A DNA stretch of 64,000 nucleotides from Lentisphaerae bacterium GWF2_49_21 (GCA_001804805.1 MHBH01000026.1:124001-188000), one strand, 5' to 3'. Shown: positions 34,166 to 44,054, counted from the first letter of the stretch. The notes: generated by a model not told the origin, from the letters alone. A program made the numbers and translations.

Positions 34166-35041
34166 TCAAAATCCAGCAATTTCCTCAGGTTTCAAGTTAG
34201 CCAATGGAGCAAGCTCATAGGTTCCATCAGATTTTACCGATAGAGATTTATGTACCTTAGCCGAAGAATATTGACCGGCTTTGCAGTTATGCTCCCACCA
34301 TATGACCTTTATCACCTCCATGCTTCCCTCTGGACGTGCCGAAGAAGCGTCATTTTCAAAAATACGAGGAAGAACTGATTTAATGATCATAGCATCATCA
34401 TCAGAGAATAGTGTTCGCTCAGCAAGCTGTGGATTCATGCTGCCAAAGGTGACATACACACCACTGTCGACACGATGTTTCATCCCCATGGTGTCAGAAC
34501 TTCTCTTGCCATCCTTGGTATCTTCAGCGTTGACACTCTTTGTTATCTGTGTGCTAGATACACTCACTGGTTCAATACTGAAAGCAGATTGAAGCGTAAC
34601 AGGGCCGCGTATACCGATGGATACACCCGTATCACCATCATTGTCTTCAGTCTTCTTTTTCTTGTCAGATTTAAAAGCAAAGAGCTGGCCAAAAGCGCGT
34701 ACGTCTATCCATGCTTGACAGGCTTTTTTTGCCGTATTGGAGCCTCCAAGCTCTTTACCAAGTGCCGTATCGGCACGAGATTTAAGGCTTTTGGCTTCAT
34801 CACACTTGCGATCATCAGACTGAACAAATACCGCCTGCCCAGTTTTTTCGGATTCGTTAAGCGACATATAGCGTTCAACCAGCCGGTCACGAAGCTTACG
34901 CTTGAGGCAGACATCAGTGATTTCTCCTAAACCTTCATAGTCAGTACGCGGACGGTTGCCATTTAGAGGATCGCCGTTGGGATTGGCATTCTTAACGTTC
35001 ATGATGATTGCGAAGTCAATTTTCTTGTTCAGCGTTGCCAT
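34166..35041 (-). CDS. cas7: Cas7 (Csd2) backbone subunit of type I-C Cascade
   Basis: 291 residues. N-terminal FAIIMNVKNANPNGDPLNGNRPRTD and EITDVCLKRKLRD are the Csd2 signature. Further on are DVRAFGQLFAF, GIRGPVTLQSAFSIEPV and SDTMGMKHRVDSGVYVTFG. It coats the crRNA as the Cascade backbone. The length is complete for the family. Codon use is more A/T-rich than in the native genes, and no copy of the 13-bp genome palindrome is seen in cas7-cas8c-cas5-cas3, consistent with later acquisition. Confidence 0.95.
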   Translation of the reverse strand: MATLNKKIDFAIIMNVKNANPNGDPLNGNRPRTDYEGLGEITDVCLKRKLRDRLVERYMSLNESEKTGQAVFVQSDDRKCDEAKSLKSRADTALGKELGGSNTAKKACQAWIDVRAFGQLFAFKSDKKKKTEDNDGDTGVSIGIRGPVTLQSAFSIEPVSVSSTQITKSVNAEDTKDGKRSSDTMGMKHRVDSGVYVTFGSMNPQLAERTLFSDDDAMIIKSVLPRIFENDASSARPEGSMEVIKVIWWEHNCKAGQYSSAKVHKSLSVKSDGTYELAPLANLKPEEIAGF

Positions 35042-35072
35042 ATTTTCTTTCTCCTTTTATTTTGATTGATTA

Positions 35073-35507
35073 TTATTCTTCAATTTCTGTTTCTTGGATT
35101 TCAGATTCGGCTGGTTCCTTGATTACCCATTGACCCTTCAGTCTCTTGTGTTCACGCAACCATTTTCTCTGGCAATGGTAACCTAACAAATACTCCCCTG
35201 AAAGTCGACTGTCGTCTGAAAATTTACCATCAGCAAACTTTGCATGGATTTCATCGAGAAGTTCCTTGTATCCGGCAAGAAGTCCTGGTGTTCGAGAGCT
35301 GATGCGAGCCATGTATGGCGTTAATGCCGTTGCAAGGGTTCTCCAAGTTGAAAATGGATGGTCGGCAAAGCGCTGCATTAACCGAGAGGCGGTTGTATCC
35401 CTCTTTTCTTTAGCATAAAACAGAGCCGTTGATTCAATCCGCTCTGCCACAGCAAGTAGACAACCATAAAGGTAGTCACGTGTCTTGCGATCTTCTTCTA
35501 GTGTCAT
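35073..35507 (-). CDS. cas11: Cas11c small subunit from an internal start in cas8c
   Basis: Inside cas8c, in frame, an ATG at 35507 (MTLEEDRKTRDYLYGCLLA) is preceded by AAGGAAAGGAATTATAAA, a good internal Shine-Dalgarno. It would give a 144-residue helical protein from the C-terminal part of Cas8c. In characterised type I-C systems the Cas11 subunit is made this way and is needed for full Cascade. The site is seen in sequence; its use is inferred from the family. Confidence 0.75.
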   Translation of the reverse strand: MTLEEDRKTRDYLYGCLLAVAERIESTALFYAKEKRDTTASRLMQRFADHPFSTWRTLATALTPYMARISSRTPGLLAGYKELLDEIHAKFADGKFSDDSRLSGEYLLGYHCQRKWLREHKRLKGQWVIKEPAESEIQETEIEE

Positions 35508-37046
35508 TTTATAATTCCTTTCCTTATTGGTTCCTTTGTACAATGAACAGGCTATTCCTAAACATTTTTCCCATTCCCACGGCTCAAGCCCGTTTCTGTT
35601 GGAAGCGCGTTGAACAGTAGATTTTACCAAATCTTTAGGGAATGAAGAGCCATCGATAACACAGGGCAATATGCGTTCAACGGTCGCATTAAGCAGTTTA
35701 ATGCCATTTTTACCTTCAACCTTATTTCCGAAAGCAACCTTGGCTATATCTTTTGGTGCAGATGCACCTACAAAGTGTAGCTCTTTGCCATAATTCTGAA
35801 ACCAGGCAAAATCGTGATGCCACAGTTCAATGCGTTTAAGGAATTCAGATCCGTTAATCTCGCGATAGAATGTAATTGCCATTCTTCCCGGAGTTGCCGA
35901 ATCAATCCCCATAATGACTATATCTTCTGTATCGCTGATGTTTGCTTTGTATCCAGTAATCCTCTTGTTAAGACGAAGAGCGAAAGATTGGCCGACATCG
36001 CCGATTGAGGAAAAAGAGGTTTCCGAGGAATCACCTCTATCTCCAAGGAAATCAAGAGAACTCGACCATGGATCGGGAATTTCCTTCCCTTTAACAGCCC
36101 AGGAAATAAATACCTGAGTATCACTTCTGAAAGCTTGTTTCCTTCGGATAAGCCAACGAAGAGCATTGTGTGCTTTCTGAGTCGCCTCAAATGATACTCC
36201 AACAACTTGGGAAGCATCTATAAAACGTCCCTTGAATGTAAATCCAGAGGTATCATTTGATGAAATCAATTTAGCTTTATCTGCATCATGACGGAGTTTG
36301 GCCGGATGCTGTTCTGCTAATGCCTGAATATGACCTGTAACAGAGCAAATACCAAAGATCTTCTGTTGATCTGCATAATAATCGATCCAAGACTGAATAA
36401 GTGACGAAGATTCCCATGTACAGGATTCTAGTTGGTTTTTTGACTCGACTCGAAAACGTACAAAGGCATCCATTGGATTCTGCCCAGGCGGGAGAACTTT
36501 AAAAATTGAAGGCTCATTTTTTTTCTCTCCTTTCCATTCCAATGAGACTTTTTCCATACCAGAAGCATCAATTTCAATTTGAAATATGCCAGCATCTACA
36601 AGATCTTTCACCAAAGTACCCTTGCAAACATATGAAAGAATAGAATAAGCCATATCATGCTTAAAAGGTGAGTCGCACCAAGATTGGAGCGATGAAATAT
36701 AATTGTTGTATGGTTCGGATGGATTGCCTAAAAACCCGCTGGTTACCTCTCCTCCAAAACGTGTAAAATCTCCTGCAACATATTGGAGCTTATCACAGAG
36801 AGGATGATTTTTGGGCTTCTTACCAGCCCGCCCCGCAGATTCTTCTGTACATGGAATCAATGTTTTCCGTTCGTCCTTGCCTTCAATCACCTTTGAACGT
36901 ATGAATTTGCCAGTATCATCAATAACAATTTCAATATGAGCCTGCTGAGTTGTATGAGCAATTGGGAAAAGCTCTCCAGAATCTGGAATATCCCTATTGC
37001 CAGTGCAAGCTTCATAAGTTTCATATAGTTTTTGAATCCAGCTCAT
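35073..37046 (-). CDS. cas8c: Cas8c (Csd1) large subunit
   Basis: 657 residues with the Csd1 pattern: MSWIQKLYETYEACTG, FPIAHTTQQAHIEIVID, then KPKNHPLCDKLQYVAGDF, MGIDSATPGRMAITFYRE near residue 390 and SGEYLLGYHCQR near the C-terminus. It recognises the PAM and anchors the Cascade foot. It overlaps cas5 by four bases (ATGA). Confidence 0.95.
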   Translation of the reverse strand: MSWIQKLYETYEACTGNRDIPDSGELFPIAHTTQQAHIEIVIDDTGKFIRSKVIEGKDERKTLIPCTEESAGRAGKKPKNHPLCDKLQYVAGDFTRFGGEVTSGFLGNPSEPYNNYISSLQSWCDSPFKHDMAYSILSYVCKGTLVKDLVDAGIFQIEIDASGMEKVSLEWKGEKKNEPSIFKVLPPGQNPMDAFVRFRVESKNQLESCTWESSSLIQSWIDYYADQQKIFGICSVTGHIQALAEQHPAKLRHDADKAKLISSNDTSGFTFKGRFIDASQVVGVSFEATQKAHNALRWLIRRKQAFRSDTQVFISWAVKGKEIPDPWSSSLDFLGDRGDSSETSFSSIGDVGQSFALRLNKRITGYKANISDTEDIVIMGIDSATPGRMAITFYREINGSEFLKRIELWHHDFAWFQNYGKELHFVGASAPKDIAKVAFGNKVEGKNGIKLLNATVERILPCVIDGSSFPKDLVKSTVQRASNRNGLEPWEWEKCLGIACSLYKGTNKERNYKMTLEEDRKTRDYLYGCLLAVAERIESTALFYAKEKRDTTASRLMQRFADHPFSTWRTLATALTPYMARISSRTPGLLAGYKELLDEIHAKFADGKFSDDSRLSGEYLLGYHCQRKWLREHKRLKGQWVIKEPAESEIQETEIEE

Positions 37047-37777
37047 TCTGCCACCCCAATTTCTTCCGCTTCGATTAAAACGGATTTTACATTCTTCCCC
37101 TCTCCGAATGACTTTGCCGTCATCGGACGCACCAGCTTCCGTAGATTTTCAGGACATTTATCAGGTCGCTCAAACTGAATGATTCCTTTCCGCATGACTG
37201 GACGCCAAAAGCGGGCAACCAATTTGTCTTTCCCAGTTTCATCGGGATAATCAAATCCGTGGAACATTAAGCCATAGCCGACTTCCACATCTTCATCGTA
37301 TGCACCCACTCCTTCACCGAAAGAACATGGTTCCACATATCCTTGACAATCGCGTGTTCCGAGAAAGATGTCCTGTCTGCCACCGCGCTCAAGCATGCGA
37401 CGGACAATTGCATAATGTTTTCCATCAATACGGTCATTTTTTAGTTCAACCTGATTATCATTCCATTCGAAATGGGCACGGATCTGATACTCTACATCTG
37501 ATAGAAAAGTGTAGATTGCAAGGGTGTTGCCTCCTCCAAATTCGAGCGGTTTTGTTCCCTTCGTCTGGGTGCGGATTCGCTTCATCACGCGAACTTCATC
37601 GACAACCCATATAATCGTTGGTTTCCAGTAGATCGATTTGCAGACACCCTTAAGCGCTTCATAGGTTGGGATGTGGTACGAACACTTTTCTCCGCCGATT
37701 TTTGTCAGAGGATCTGTGAACAGCGCGAATCGTCCCCATAGTTTGAATTCGATTGTATTCTTTACTGTCTCATGCAT
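37043..37777 (-). CDS. cas5: Cas5c crRNA-processing endoribonuclease
   Basis: 244 residues: N-terminal FKLWGRFALFTDPLTKIGGEKCSYHIPTYEALKGVCKSIYWKP, the Cas5d/Cas5c opening, and HYAIVRRMLERGGRQDIFLGTRDCQGYVEP later. In type I-C this protein replaces Cas6, cleaving the repeat 3' of its hairpin and staying on the crRNA 5' handle. It overlaps cas3 by 8 bases and cas8c by 4. Confidence 0.95.
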   Translation of the reverse strand: MHETVKNTIEFKLWGRFALFTDPLTKIGGEKCSYHIPTYEALKGVCKSIYWKPTIIWVVDEVRVMKRIRTQTKGTKPLEFGGGNTLAIYTFLSDVEYQIRAHFEWNDNQVELKNDRIDGKHYAIVRRMLERGGRQDIFLGTRDCQGYVEPCSFGEGVGAYDEDVEVGYGLMFHGFDYPDETGKDKLVARFWRPVMRKGIIQFERPDKCPENLRKLVRPMTAKSFGEGKNVKSVLIEAEEIGVAE

Positions 37778-40256
37778 TTAAAAACTCCTCGTTGTTTATG
37801 GGTTCCAAGGATATTCCAAATTTATTGCTATAGTACTTATTATCAAGATAGAAGATATCTGTCCCTTCTTGTACACGATATAGCGCACCCTGTTCAGATA
37901 GTTTTCTGAATTCATGGGGGAAGAGATTCACCGAATACTGCTGTGCCTTACGCATTAGTTCAAACTGTTTCTCTACTTCGAAGGAGGAGCAAAGTTGATT
38001 GACCACCTCTTCCCCCTCCTTGCCATATTTAACTATCAAACTCTGCGAGGGTGCATCAATAGACTTGAAAATATCGCCAGCTGTCATAAATGATTGTCGG
38101 AGAAAAATATCTGGTTTTTTACCATACACACGCCCATAATCCTCAGTTGAAAACATATTGGAGGACAATAGATTGAGAAGAGTGTCGTTTCTGCCGGATT
38201 CTTTTGCCGTTACAGGGTAATCCATCTCATTTCTCCTACCGAAGAAGTAGTTTTGATAATACCATCCAAGCAGTAGTGGTCCAATAGGGTCAAACTTATA
38301 CTTTTCGGGATTTTCATTGAAATCATTCAATACCCTTTCGCTTTTTTCCTTTCCAACCGCTATGTCCCTTAGACAATCTATATTCTCATCCTTAGGATTT
38401 ACGATGTAGACATGGCCAGTCGCTCTTTTGCTATTGCGATTGCAACGCCCTGCAGCTTGCGCTATCGAGTCAAGTCCTGCGGTAAAACGAATTACGGAAC
38501 CGAAATCAATATCTACTCCTGCCTCAATTAGTTGAGTGCTTACACAGAGAGTCGGTTTTTGTTCGTCCAGCCGTATGCGAATCGTTTCTAATGTTTTTTT
38601 CCTATGTGCCGGACACATTCCCGTGCTCAGGTGATAAAGCTCCGCACTAATATGTTTTTCGACACATGCAAAGATTGACCTGGCTGAACGTTTCATATTC
38701 ACTATGATCAGGCAGCTTCCTGTTTTCCCCACCTCATTTGCCGCAATCTCCGCAATTTCATCATCATTCCAACCGCACGATTTGCGGGAATCAATAACTT
38801 CAACACGCTTTAATTTGTCGAACAGACCATGCACGTCGGGCATTATTTCGTTTTCGGGGGTCAGGGACAATGCCCCCTTTAGTCGGTCGACTTCACCAAG
38901 GAGAGGTTGTGTTGCAGTGCAGAGAATCACACTGCTACCACACTGGCTGACAAGGAAATTTATCGAGTTACAGAACATATGGGTACAGCGTATCGGCAAA
39001 GTCTGAATCTCGTCGAAAACAATGACAGATCTTGCCAATTGGTGCATACGTCGCGCTCCACGGGTTCCAGAACCAAAGAGCGTTTCAAGAAACTGCACCA
39101 TCGTGGTATAAACCACCGGGGCATCCCAGTTTTCAGTAAGCAGCTTCTCTTTCCAGCTCTGTCTTTCTGAACCGATATTGGAATGGTGCTCAAGAACGAT
39201 TCGCCCCTTTTCCATATTGTTTGTTTCAAGGATCTTTCTGACTACATCAGCATTTTGATCGATAATCGAGGTGAAGGGAATTACATATATGATTCGTTCC
39301 AGGTTGTGTTTCTTTGCGTGATTAAGAGCGAATCTCAGGCTTGAAAGGGTCTTGCCCCCTCCGGTTGGTACCGTCAAAGTAAACAACCCCTTGGATTTCT
39401 GAGCGGCATTCAGACAATGCTCTGAGACTTCCAAACGAATATTGTCTATTTTTGATTTCGAGGACTCAAACTCGTCAAGTTTTGTTTCCAATCTCCTGAT
39501 AAGAACATCCCACGACAGGTAGACACCATTTTGTCGATTCTTTGCAGCTTTAGGCTTCTTGGAATCAGCTGAGTCCTGACGGTCAGCATCGATAAGACAA
39601 CTGAACAGGAATCTCACTAGAAGTCCCACCTGGAATTGAAACACGATTGATTGTTGATTTTTATCTGGAACGTTTCCAAATACTCCTTTAAGTATTTTTT
39701 CCAATGGTTTGACAAGCATGCCTTCAGCCATGATCTTGTTCAATCTGCTTAGTACCTCTTCTTTTGAGAGCGCCTCAGAAAGATGAGTTTTATCATCAGT
39801 TTTCTTAAGTCTCCTCGAAAAAGTATCGGAAGTGCCATTAGAATCTGTGGAAATACAATCAATAAGGCCAGAGTGATGTGATATTAGACAAAGAGACAGA
39901 ATCTGAGCGAGAATCTTTTCTGTTGGCGTTCCTGATACAAGCTTTTCCCAAAAAAACTGACCACCAGCAGTGGAGTGATCAATCTTTCCCTTAAGTCCAG
40001 TAGCATTGACATACTCTCCGTCGGTATCGGGGTCAAGCAAGCCTACTGCTGATCTGATATAATCTTGAAATGCAGAACTGTATTTTCCAAGATCATGCAA
40101 CAGTCCGAGAATCTCTCCATAGTCTCCACAGTCAATCTTTGCCGCGTTTCTACGACACAAATCCGCAACACCCTCAAGATGTTCTTTTACGCTCTGTCCT
40201 TTTCCATCAGATTGACGAAAATGTGCAATAAATTCTACTTCTTCAGCTTCTTTCAT
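37770..40256 (-). CDS. cas3: Cas3 HD nuclease-helicase
   Basis: 828 residues. The HD domain is at the N-terminus (VKEHLEGVADLC, LLHDLGKYSSAFQDYI, SHHSGLIDC). The superfamily 2 helicase follows: TVPTGGGKTLSSLRFAL (Walker A), VFDEIQTLP (DEAD-type box), VNMKRSARS, STQLIEAGVDIDF and AQAAGRCNRN (motif VI). It unwinds and degrades Cascade-bound target DNA. The gene has its own full N-terminus, but its ATG overlaps the stop of a 54-codon frame that is the start of a different cas3 (40253-40417). Confidence 0.96.
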   Translation of the reverse strand: MKEAEEVEFIAHFRQSDGKGQSVKEHLEGVADLCRRNAAKIDCGDYGEILGLLHDLGKYSSAFQDYIRSAVGLLDPDTDGEYVNATGLKGKIDHSTAGGQFFWEKLVSGTPTEKILAQILSLCLISHHSGLIDCISTDSNGTSDTFSRRLKKTDDKTHLSEALSKEEVLSRLNKIMAEGMLVKPLEKILKGVFGNVPDKNQQSIVFQFQVGLLVRFLFSCLIDADRQDSADSKKPKAAKNRQNGVYLSWDVLIRRLETKLDEFESSKSKIDNIRLEVSEHCLNAAQKSKGLFTLTVPTGGGKTLSSLRFALNHAKKHNLERIIYVIPFTSIIDQNADVVRKILETNNMEKGRIVLEHHSNIGSERQSWKEKLLTENWDAPVVYTTMVQFLETLFGSGTRGARRMHQLARSVIVFDEIQTLPIRCTHMFCNSINFLVSQCGSSVILCTATQPLLGEVDRLKGALSLTPENEIMPDVHGLFDKLKRVEVIDSRKSCGWNDDEIAEIAANEVGKTGSCLIIVNMKRSARSIFACVEKHISAELYHLSTGMCPAHRKKTLETIRIRLDEQKPTLCVSTQLIEAGVDIDFGSVIRFTAGLDSIAQAAGRCNRNSKRATGHVYIVNPKDENIDCLRDIAVGKEKSERVLNDFNENPEKYKFDPIGPLLLGWYYQNYFFGRRNEMDYPVTAKESGRNDTLLNLLSSNMFSTEDYGRVYGKKPDIFLRQSFMTAGDIFKSIDAPSQSLIVKYGKEGEEVVNQLCSSFEVEKQFELMRKAQQYSVNLFPHEFRKLSEQGALYRVQEGTDIFYLDNKYYSNKFGISLEPINNEEFLNA

Positions 40257-40417
40257 TGCCAGCCTCCATCATATGGAAAAGGCGTAAAGGTACAAGCTAT
40301 GATTGAAAAGCATTCCGCGAACTTCGCAGACATCTCTGCGACGTTCGCAAGATGCTCGTCAAGCGGCTGCCAGGTTTCCGGCGCCTTGCCTTCAAGACTG
40401 TGGGCATAATATTTCAC
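40253..40417 (-). pseudogene. 5' remnant of an older cas3 gene, now a coupled leader ORF
   Basis: From a GTG at 40417 a 54-codon frame begins MKYYAHSLEGKAPETWQPLD and continues EHLANVAEMSAKFAECF. This is the N-terminal HD-domain opening of a typical type I-C Cas3 ('YYAHS.EG....WQPL..HL..VA..A.FA'). After about 37 codons homology stops and the frame ends in a TGA that overlaps the ATG of the resident cas3 (CAATGA). It carries two near-copies of the native 13-bp palindrome (40316, 40337), whereas the resident effector genes carry none. Translation of the remnant probably drives cas3 by coupling. Confidence 0.8.
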
Positions 40418-40447
40418 GGGCTAGAACCCCCATGTGTTTCCCAATTG

Positions 40448-40475
40448 GATATAATAACACTATACCACCTGTCAC
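40448..40475 (-). promoter_or_regulatory. Candidate promoter of the cas operon
   Basis: On the minus strand GTGACA (-35 like, 40475-40470) and TATATC (-10 like, 40453-40448) are 16 bases apart, about 30 bases before the GTG of the cas3 remnant. Confidence 0.4.
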
Positions 40476-40501
40476 ATTTATCAACTGACTATATTCAAGG
40501 C

Positions 40502-40568
40502 AGTAGGACATTTTGCGTCCTAATAAATTTTCCCATCGGAAAAATTTATAAGGCTGGATTTTCCAGCC
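40502..40568. repeat. REP hairpin plus right ~47-bp direct repeat flanking the CRISPR-Cas locus
   Basis: GTAGGACATTTTGCGTCCTA (40503-40522) is a GTAG-footed hairpin. It is followed at 40522-40568 by the second copy of the direct repeat found at 29786-29833, in the same orientation. Confidence 0.7.
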
Positions 40569-40574
40569 GGAGGA

Positions 40575-40644
40575 ATTATTTTCTCCTCAGAAATCATGTA
40601 AATCCTGTTATCCTGTCAAAATATTCTAACGGAGGAGAAAATAA
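40575..40644 (+). promoter_or_regulatory. Inverted repeat sequestering the DJ-1 gene start
   Basis: ATTATTTTCTCCTC (40575-40588) is the exact complement of GAGGAGAAAATAAT (40632-40645), which contains the SD and start of the DJ-1 gene. Between them lies a dispersed repeat (ATCATGTAAATCCTGTTATC, 40593-40617), also found at 45892-45916. Confidence 0.5.
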
Positions 40645-41195
40645 TGGCCGGTAAAATAGCTTTCCTGCTGGCGGACGGATTCGAGGAGATCGAGGCGGTA
40701 ACGCCCATAGACGTCCTGAGAAGACTCGAATTCAATGTCGTTACCGCCGGACTCAAAAAGACAGTACAGGGCTCCCACGGGATCAAAGTCGAGGCAGACT
40801 GCCTTGTGGCGGATCTCAAGGACTCCGAACTGGATGCAGTCGTCCTCCCCGGAGGACTGCCGGGAGCAACGAACTTGCGGGACTGCCCTGCAGTGATTGA
40901 GCTCGTTAAGAAAATGAATGACAGGAAAGCCGTCGTCGCCGCAATCTGCGCCGCTCCGATCGCACTGAAAAAAGCCGGCGTCATCGAGGGAAAAAATGTC
41001 ACCGCCCATCCTTCCGTGAAAACTGACCTCGCCGGTGCGAATTATACGGATAAGCTGACTGAGGTCGATGGAAATATAATTACCGGCAAAGGTCCCGGCG
41101 CCGCCTACGAATTCGCGGTCAGGATCGCGACAGCCCTCGGAAAAGGCGCAAAGGCGGAACAACTCCTTAATGTAATGTTCGTACAAAGAAAATAA
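40644..41195 (+). CDS. DJ-1/PfpI family protein (YajL-like)
   Basis: 183 residues: KIAFLLADGFEEIEAVTPIDVLRR, VLPGGLPGATNL and the nucleophile elbow AAICAAPIAL with its conserved Cys, then PGAAYEFAVRIA. DJ-1 family members act in glyoxal detoxification, protein deglycation or chaperone roles; which one applies here is not clear. GGAGGAG SD. A 100-base hairpin structure made from the AACCACAGAACAC repeat follows the gene. Confidence 0.9.
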   Translation: MAGKIAFLLADGFEEIEAVTPIDVLRRLEFNVVTAGLKKTVQGSHGIKVEADCLVADLKDSELDAVVLPGGLPGATNLRDCPAVIELVKKMNDRKAVVAAICAAPIALKKAGVIEGKNVTAHPSVKTDLAGANYTDKLTEVDGNIITGKGPGAAYEFAVRIATALGKGAKAEQLLNVMFVQRK

Positions 41196-41199
41196 GAGG

Positions 41200-41302
41200 T
41201 TAACCACAGAACACACAGAAAAAATACTTTCTTTTCCTCTGGAATTTAATTGAATATAAATGGTGTAAATAATTCTGTGTAGTCTGTGTGTTCTGTGGTT
41301 AA
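41200..41302. repeat. Large inverted repeat of the AACCACAGAACAC family
   Basis: TTAACCACAGAACACACAGA (41200-41219) and its exact complement TCTGTGTGTTCTGTGGTTAA (41283-41302) enclose about 63 bases between the DJ-1 gene and tgt. Confidence 0.7.
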
Positions 41303-42424
<1,122 letters not shown>

Positions 42425-42497
42425 CATGTATTACTCTTCGTGTTAAATCAGTTAACACGTTCCGGATTTCATGTTAAAAACATAAGGATTATCGAAA

Positions 42498-43556
42498 ATG
42501 GACATTACAAAATTAGACAAGAATATGGCGATCAAGGAGCCGGGGAAGAATCTATATTGGTATGATGCAAGCAAACTGACAATTGAAGGGGAGGGTTGGG
42601 AAGACACCGAATCTGCTTATAGCAGACTTCCAGTAAAAGCTAAAGGTATTGTAAGGGAGCCTGTTTGGGACTTGGGCAAATGTTCGGCAGGAATCAGCAT
42701 CCATTTTTCAACGGACAGCTCATCCCTATCTGTAAAATGGGACGGATTAAATTCCATGGACCATATGACTGCGGTCGGGGTCAGCGGCCTTGATTTATAT
42801 GTCAGGAACGGAGGGCAATGGAAATGGTTGGCGGTTGGCAGGCCTACGAAAAAAATGAATGAATCACAATTGTTCGCGGATCTGCCAAGTGAGACAAGAG
42901 ACTTTATTTTATACCTCCCGTTGTATAATCCCATTGGCCGGATTGAATTGGGAATCCCGGATCCTTTCAAGCTGCAGACAGCACCTCCCAGGGAAAAGAT
43001 GCCTATTGTTTTCTATGGGACATCAATAACCCAGGGAGGGTGCGCTTCGCGTCCGGGAATGTGTTATACCGCAATACTGGGTCGCTGGCTGGACAATCCG
43101 GTAATCAACCTTGGATTTTCCGGGAATGGCATCATGGAACCGGAAGTCATTGATCTGTTATGCGAACTGGAACCTGCTATTTATGTCTTGGACAATATGC
43201 CTAACATGGAAGAAAAGACCATTAACGAAAGAGAGGAGTCTGCAATCCGGAAGTTGCGAAACGCACGTCCTAAAACTCCTATTGTACTGATCGACAATAT
43301 GCTTTATTGCGATGCATTTCTGAAAAAAGACAGAATGAACCGATATTTCTCTTCAAATAAGGCCCAATATGCAATTTTTGAAAAATTGATCCGGGAAGGA
43401 ATGAAAAATTTGCATTATATAAGAGATGACAGCTTGATTGGGGCTGATGGAGAATCGACGGTCGATGGCACTCATTTTACCGATCTCGGATACATGCGTT
43501 TCTCTGAAAAACTGATTAAACCCCTGAAAAAAATATTAGAAGATTCAGGTATTTAG
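42498..43556 (+). CDS. SGNH/GDSL hydrolase with N-terminal carbohydrate-esterase-type domain
   Basis: 352 residues. An N-terminal beta-rich domain (about 1-150) resembles the accessory domain of SGNH carbohydrate esterases. The hydrolase domain shows VFYGTSITQGGC (Ser block), NLGFSGNG (Gly/Asn blocks), VLDNMPNM and DGTHFTDLGY (Asp-x-x-His block), so it should be active. No signal peptide. The substrate is probably an acyl or acetyl ester on sugar. A/T content is higher than in tgt. Confidence 0.85.
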   Translation: MDITKLDKNMAIKEPGKNLYWYDASKLTIEGEGWEDTESAYSRLPVKAKGIVREPVWDLGKCSAGISIHFSTDSSSLSVKWDGLNSMDHMTAVGVSGLDLYVRNGGQWKWLAVGRPTKKMNESQLFADLPSETRDFILYLPLYNPIGRIELGIPDPFKLQTAPPREKMPIVFYGTSITQGGCASRPGMCYTAILGRWLDNPVINLGFSGNGIMEPEVIDLLCELEPAIYVLDNMPNMEEKTINEREESAIRKLRNARPKTPIVLIDNMLYCDAFLKKDRMNRYFSSNKAQYAIFEKLIREGMKNLHYIRDDSLIGADGESTVDGTHFTDLGYMRFSEKLIKPLKKILEDSGI

Positions 43557-43598
43557 TCAGGAATTAAGATAAGACAGTTTCCAGAACTTCCAGTTGAA

Positions 43599-44054
43599 TT
43601 AAAACCAGTGGTATTTCACCCCTATCTCAAGAACAAGCCTTCCAAACGCGTAGATAAGTCCGAGAAGGATAATTCCCATGACAGCTTCAAAAGGCAGATA
43701 TATTTCCAGATATTTCCTGAAAATAGCTGCTGAGAGGGATCTGATAAAACGGTATGCGAAGAAGGGGATGAGTATATAGGTCAGGGCATTGAGACGGAAC
43801 GCTTCTGCGAAGTTCGCATGGAAAAAGGAAATGAATCCTCTCGTGAGCCCGCAGCTCGGGCAGGGGAGTCCACCGGTCCATTCCTTGAAATAGCATTTCA
43901 TGAACCTGTCACCGGGAATGTCGCTTGGCCTGTCTGCGAAGATCGCAAGGAAGAATATCGCGGAGAATATCATGAGTTCGATTCCGAACTTGAAGAACCA
44001 CTCCTTCCAGTTTGCGAACTTCGCATCCTGTACTGATATAAAAGATTTTTTCAT
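43599..44054 (-). CDS. DUF2752 membrane protein
   Basis: About 151 residues from the ATG at 44054 (MKKSFISVQDAKF); an earlier ATG at 44111 has poor coding character. It has the DUF2752 signature 'GLPCPSCGLTRGFISFFHANFAEAFRLNALTY' with its CPxCGxTR motif and three or four hydrophobic helices. The function is unknown. Two perfect copies of the 13-bp palindrome (43806 and 44013) and one near-copy (43935) fall in this gene. Confidence 0.75.
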   Translation of the reverse strand: MKKSFISVQDAKFANWKEWFFKFGIELMIFSAIFFLAIFADRPSDIPGDRFMKCYFKEWTGGLPCPSCGLTRGFISFFHANFAEAFRLNALTYILIPFFAYRFIRSLSAAIFRKYLEIYLPFEAVMGIILLGLIYAFGRLVLEIGVKYHWF

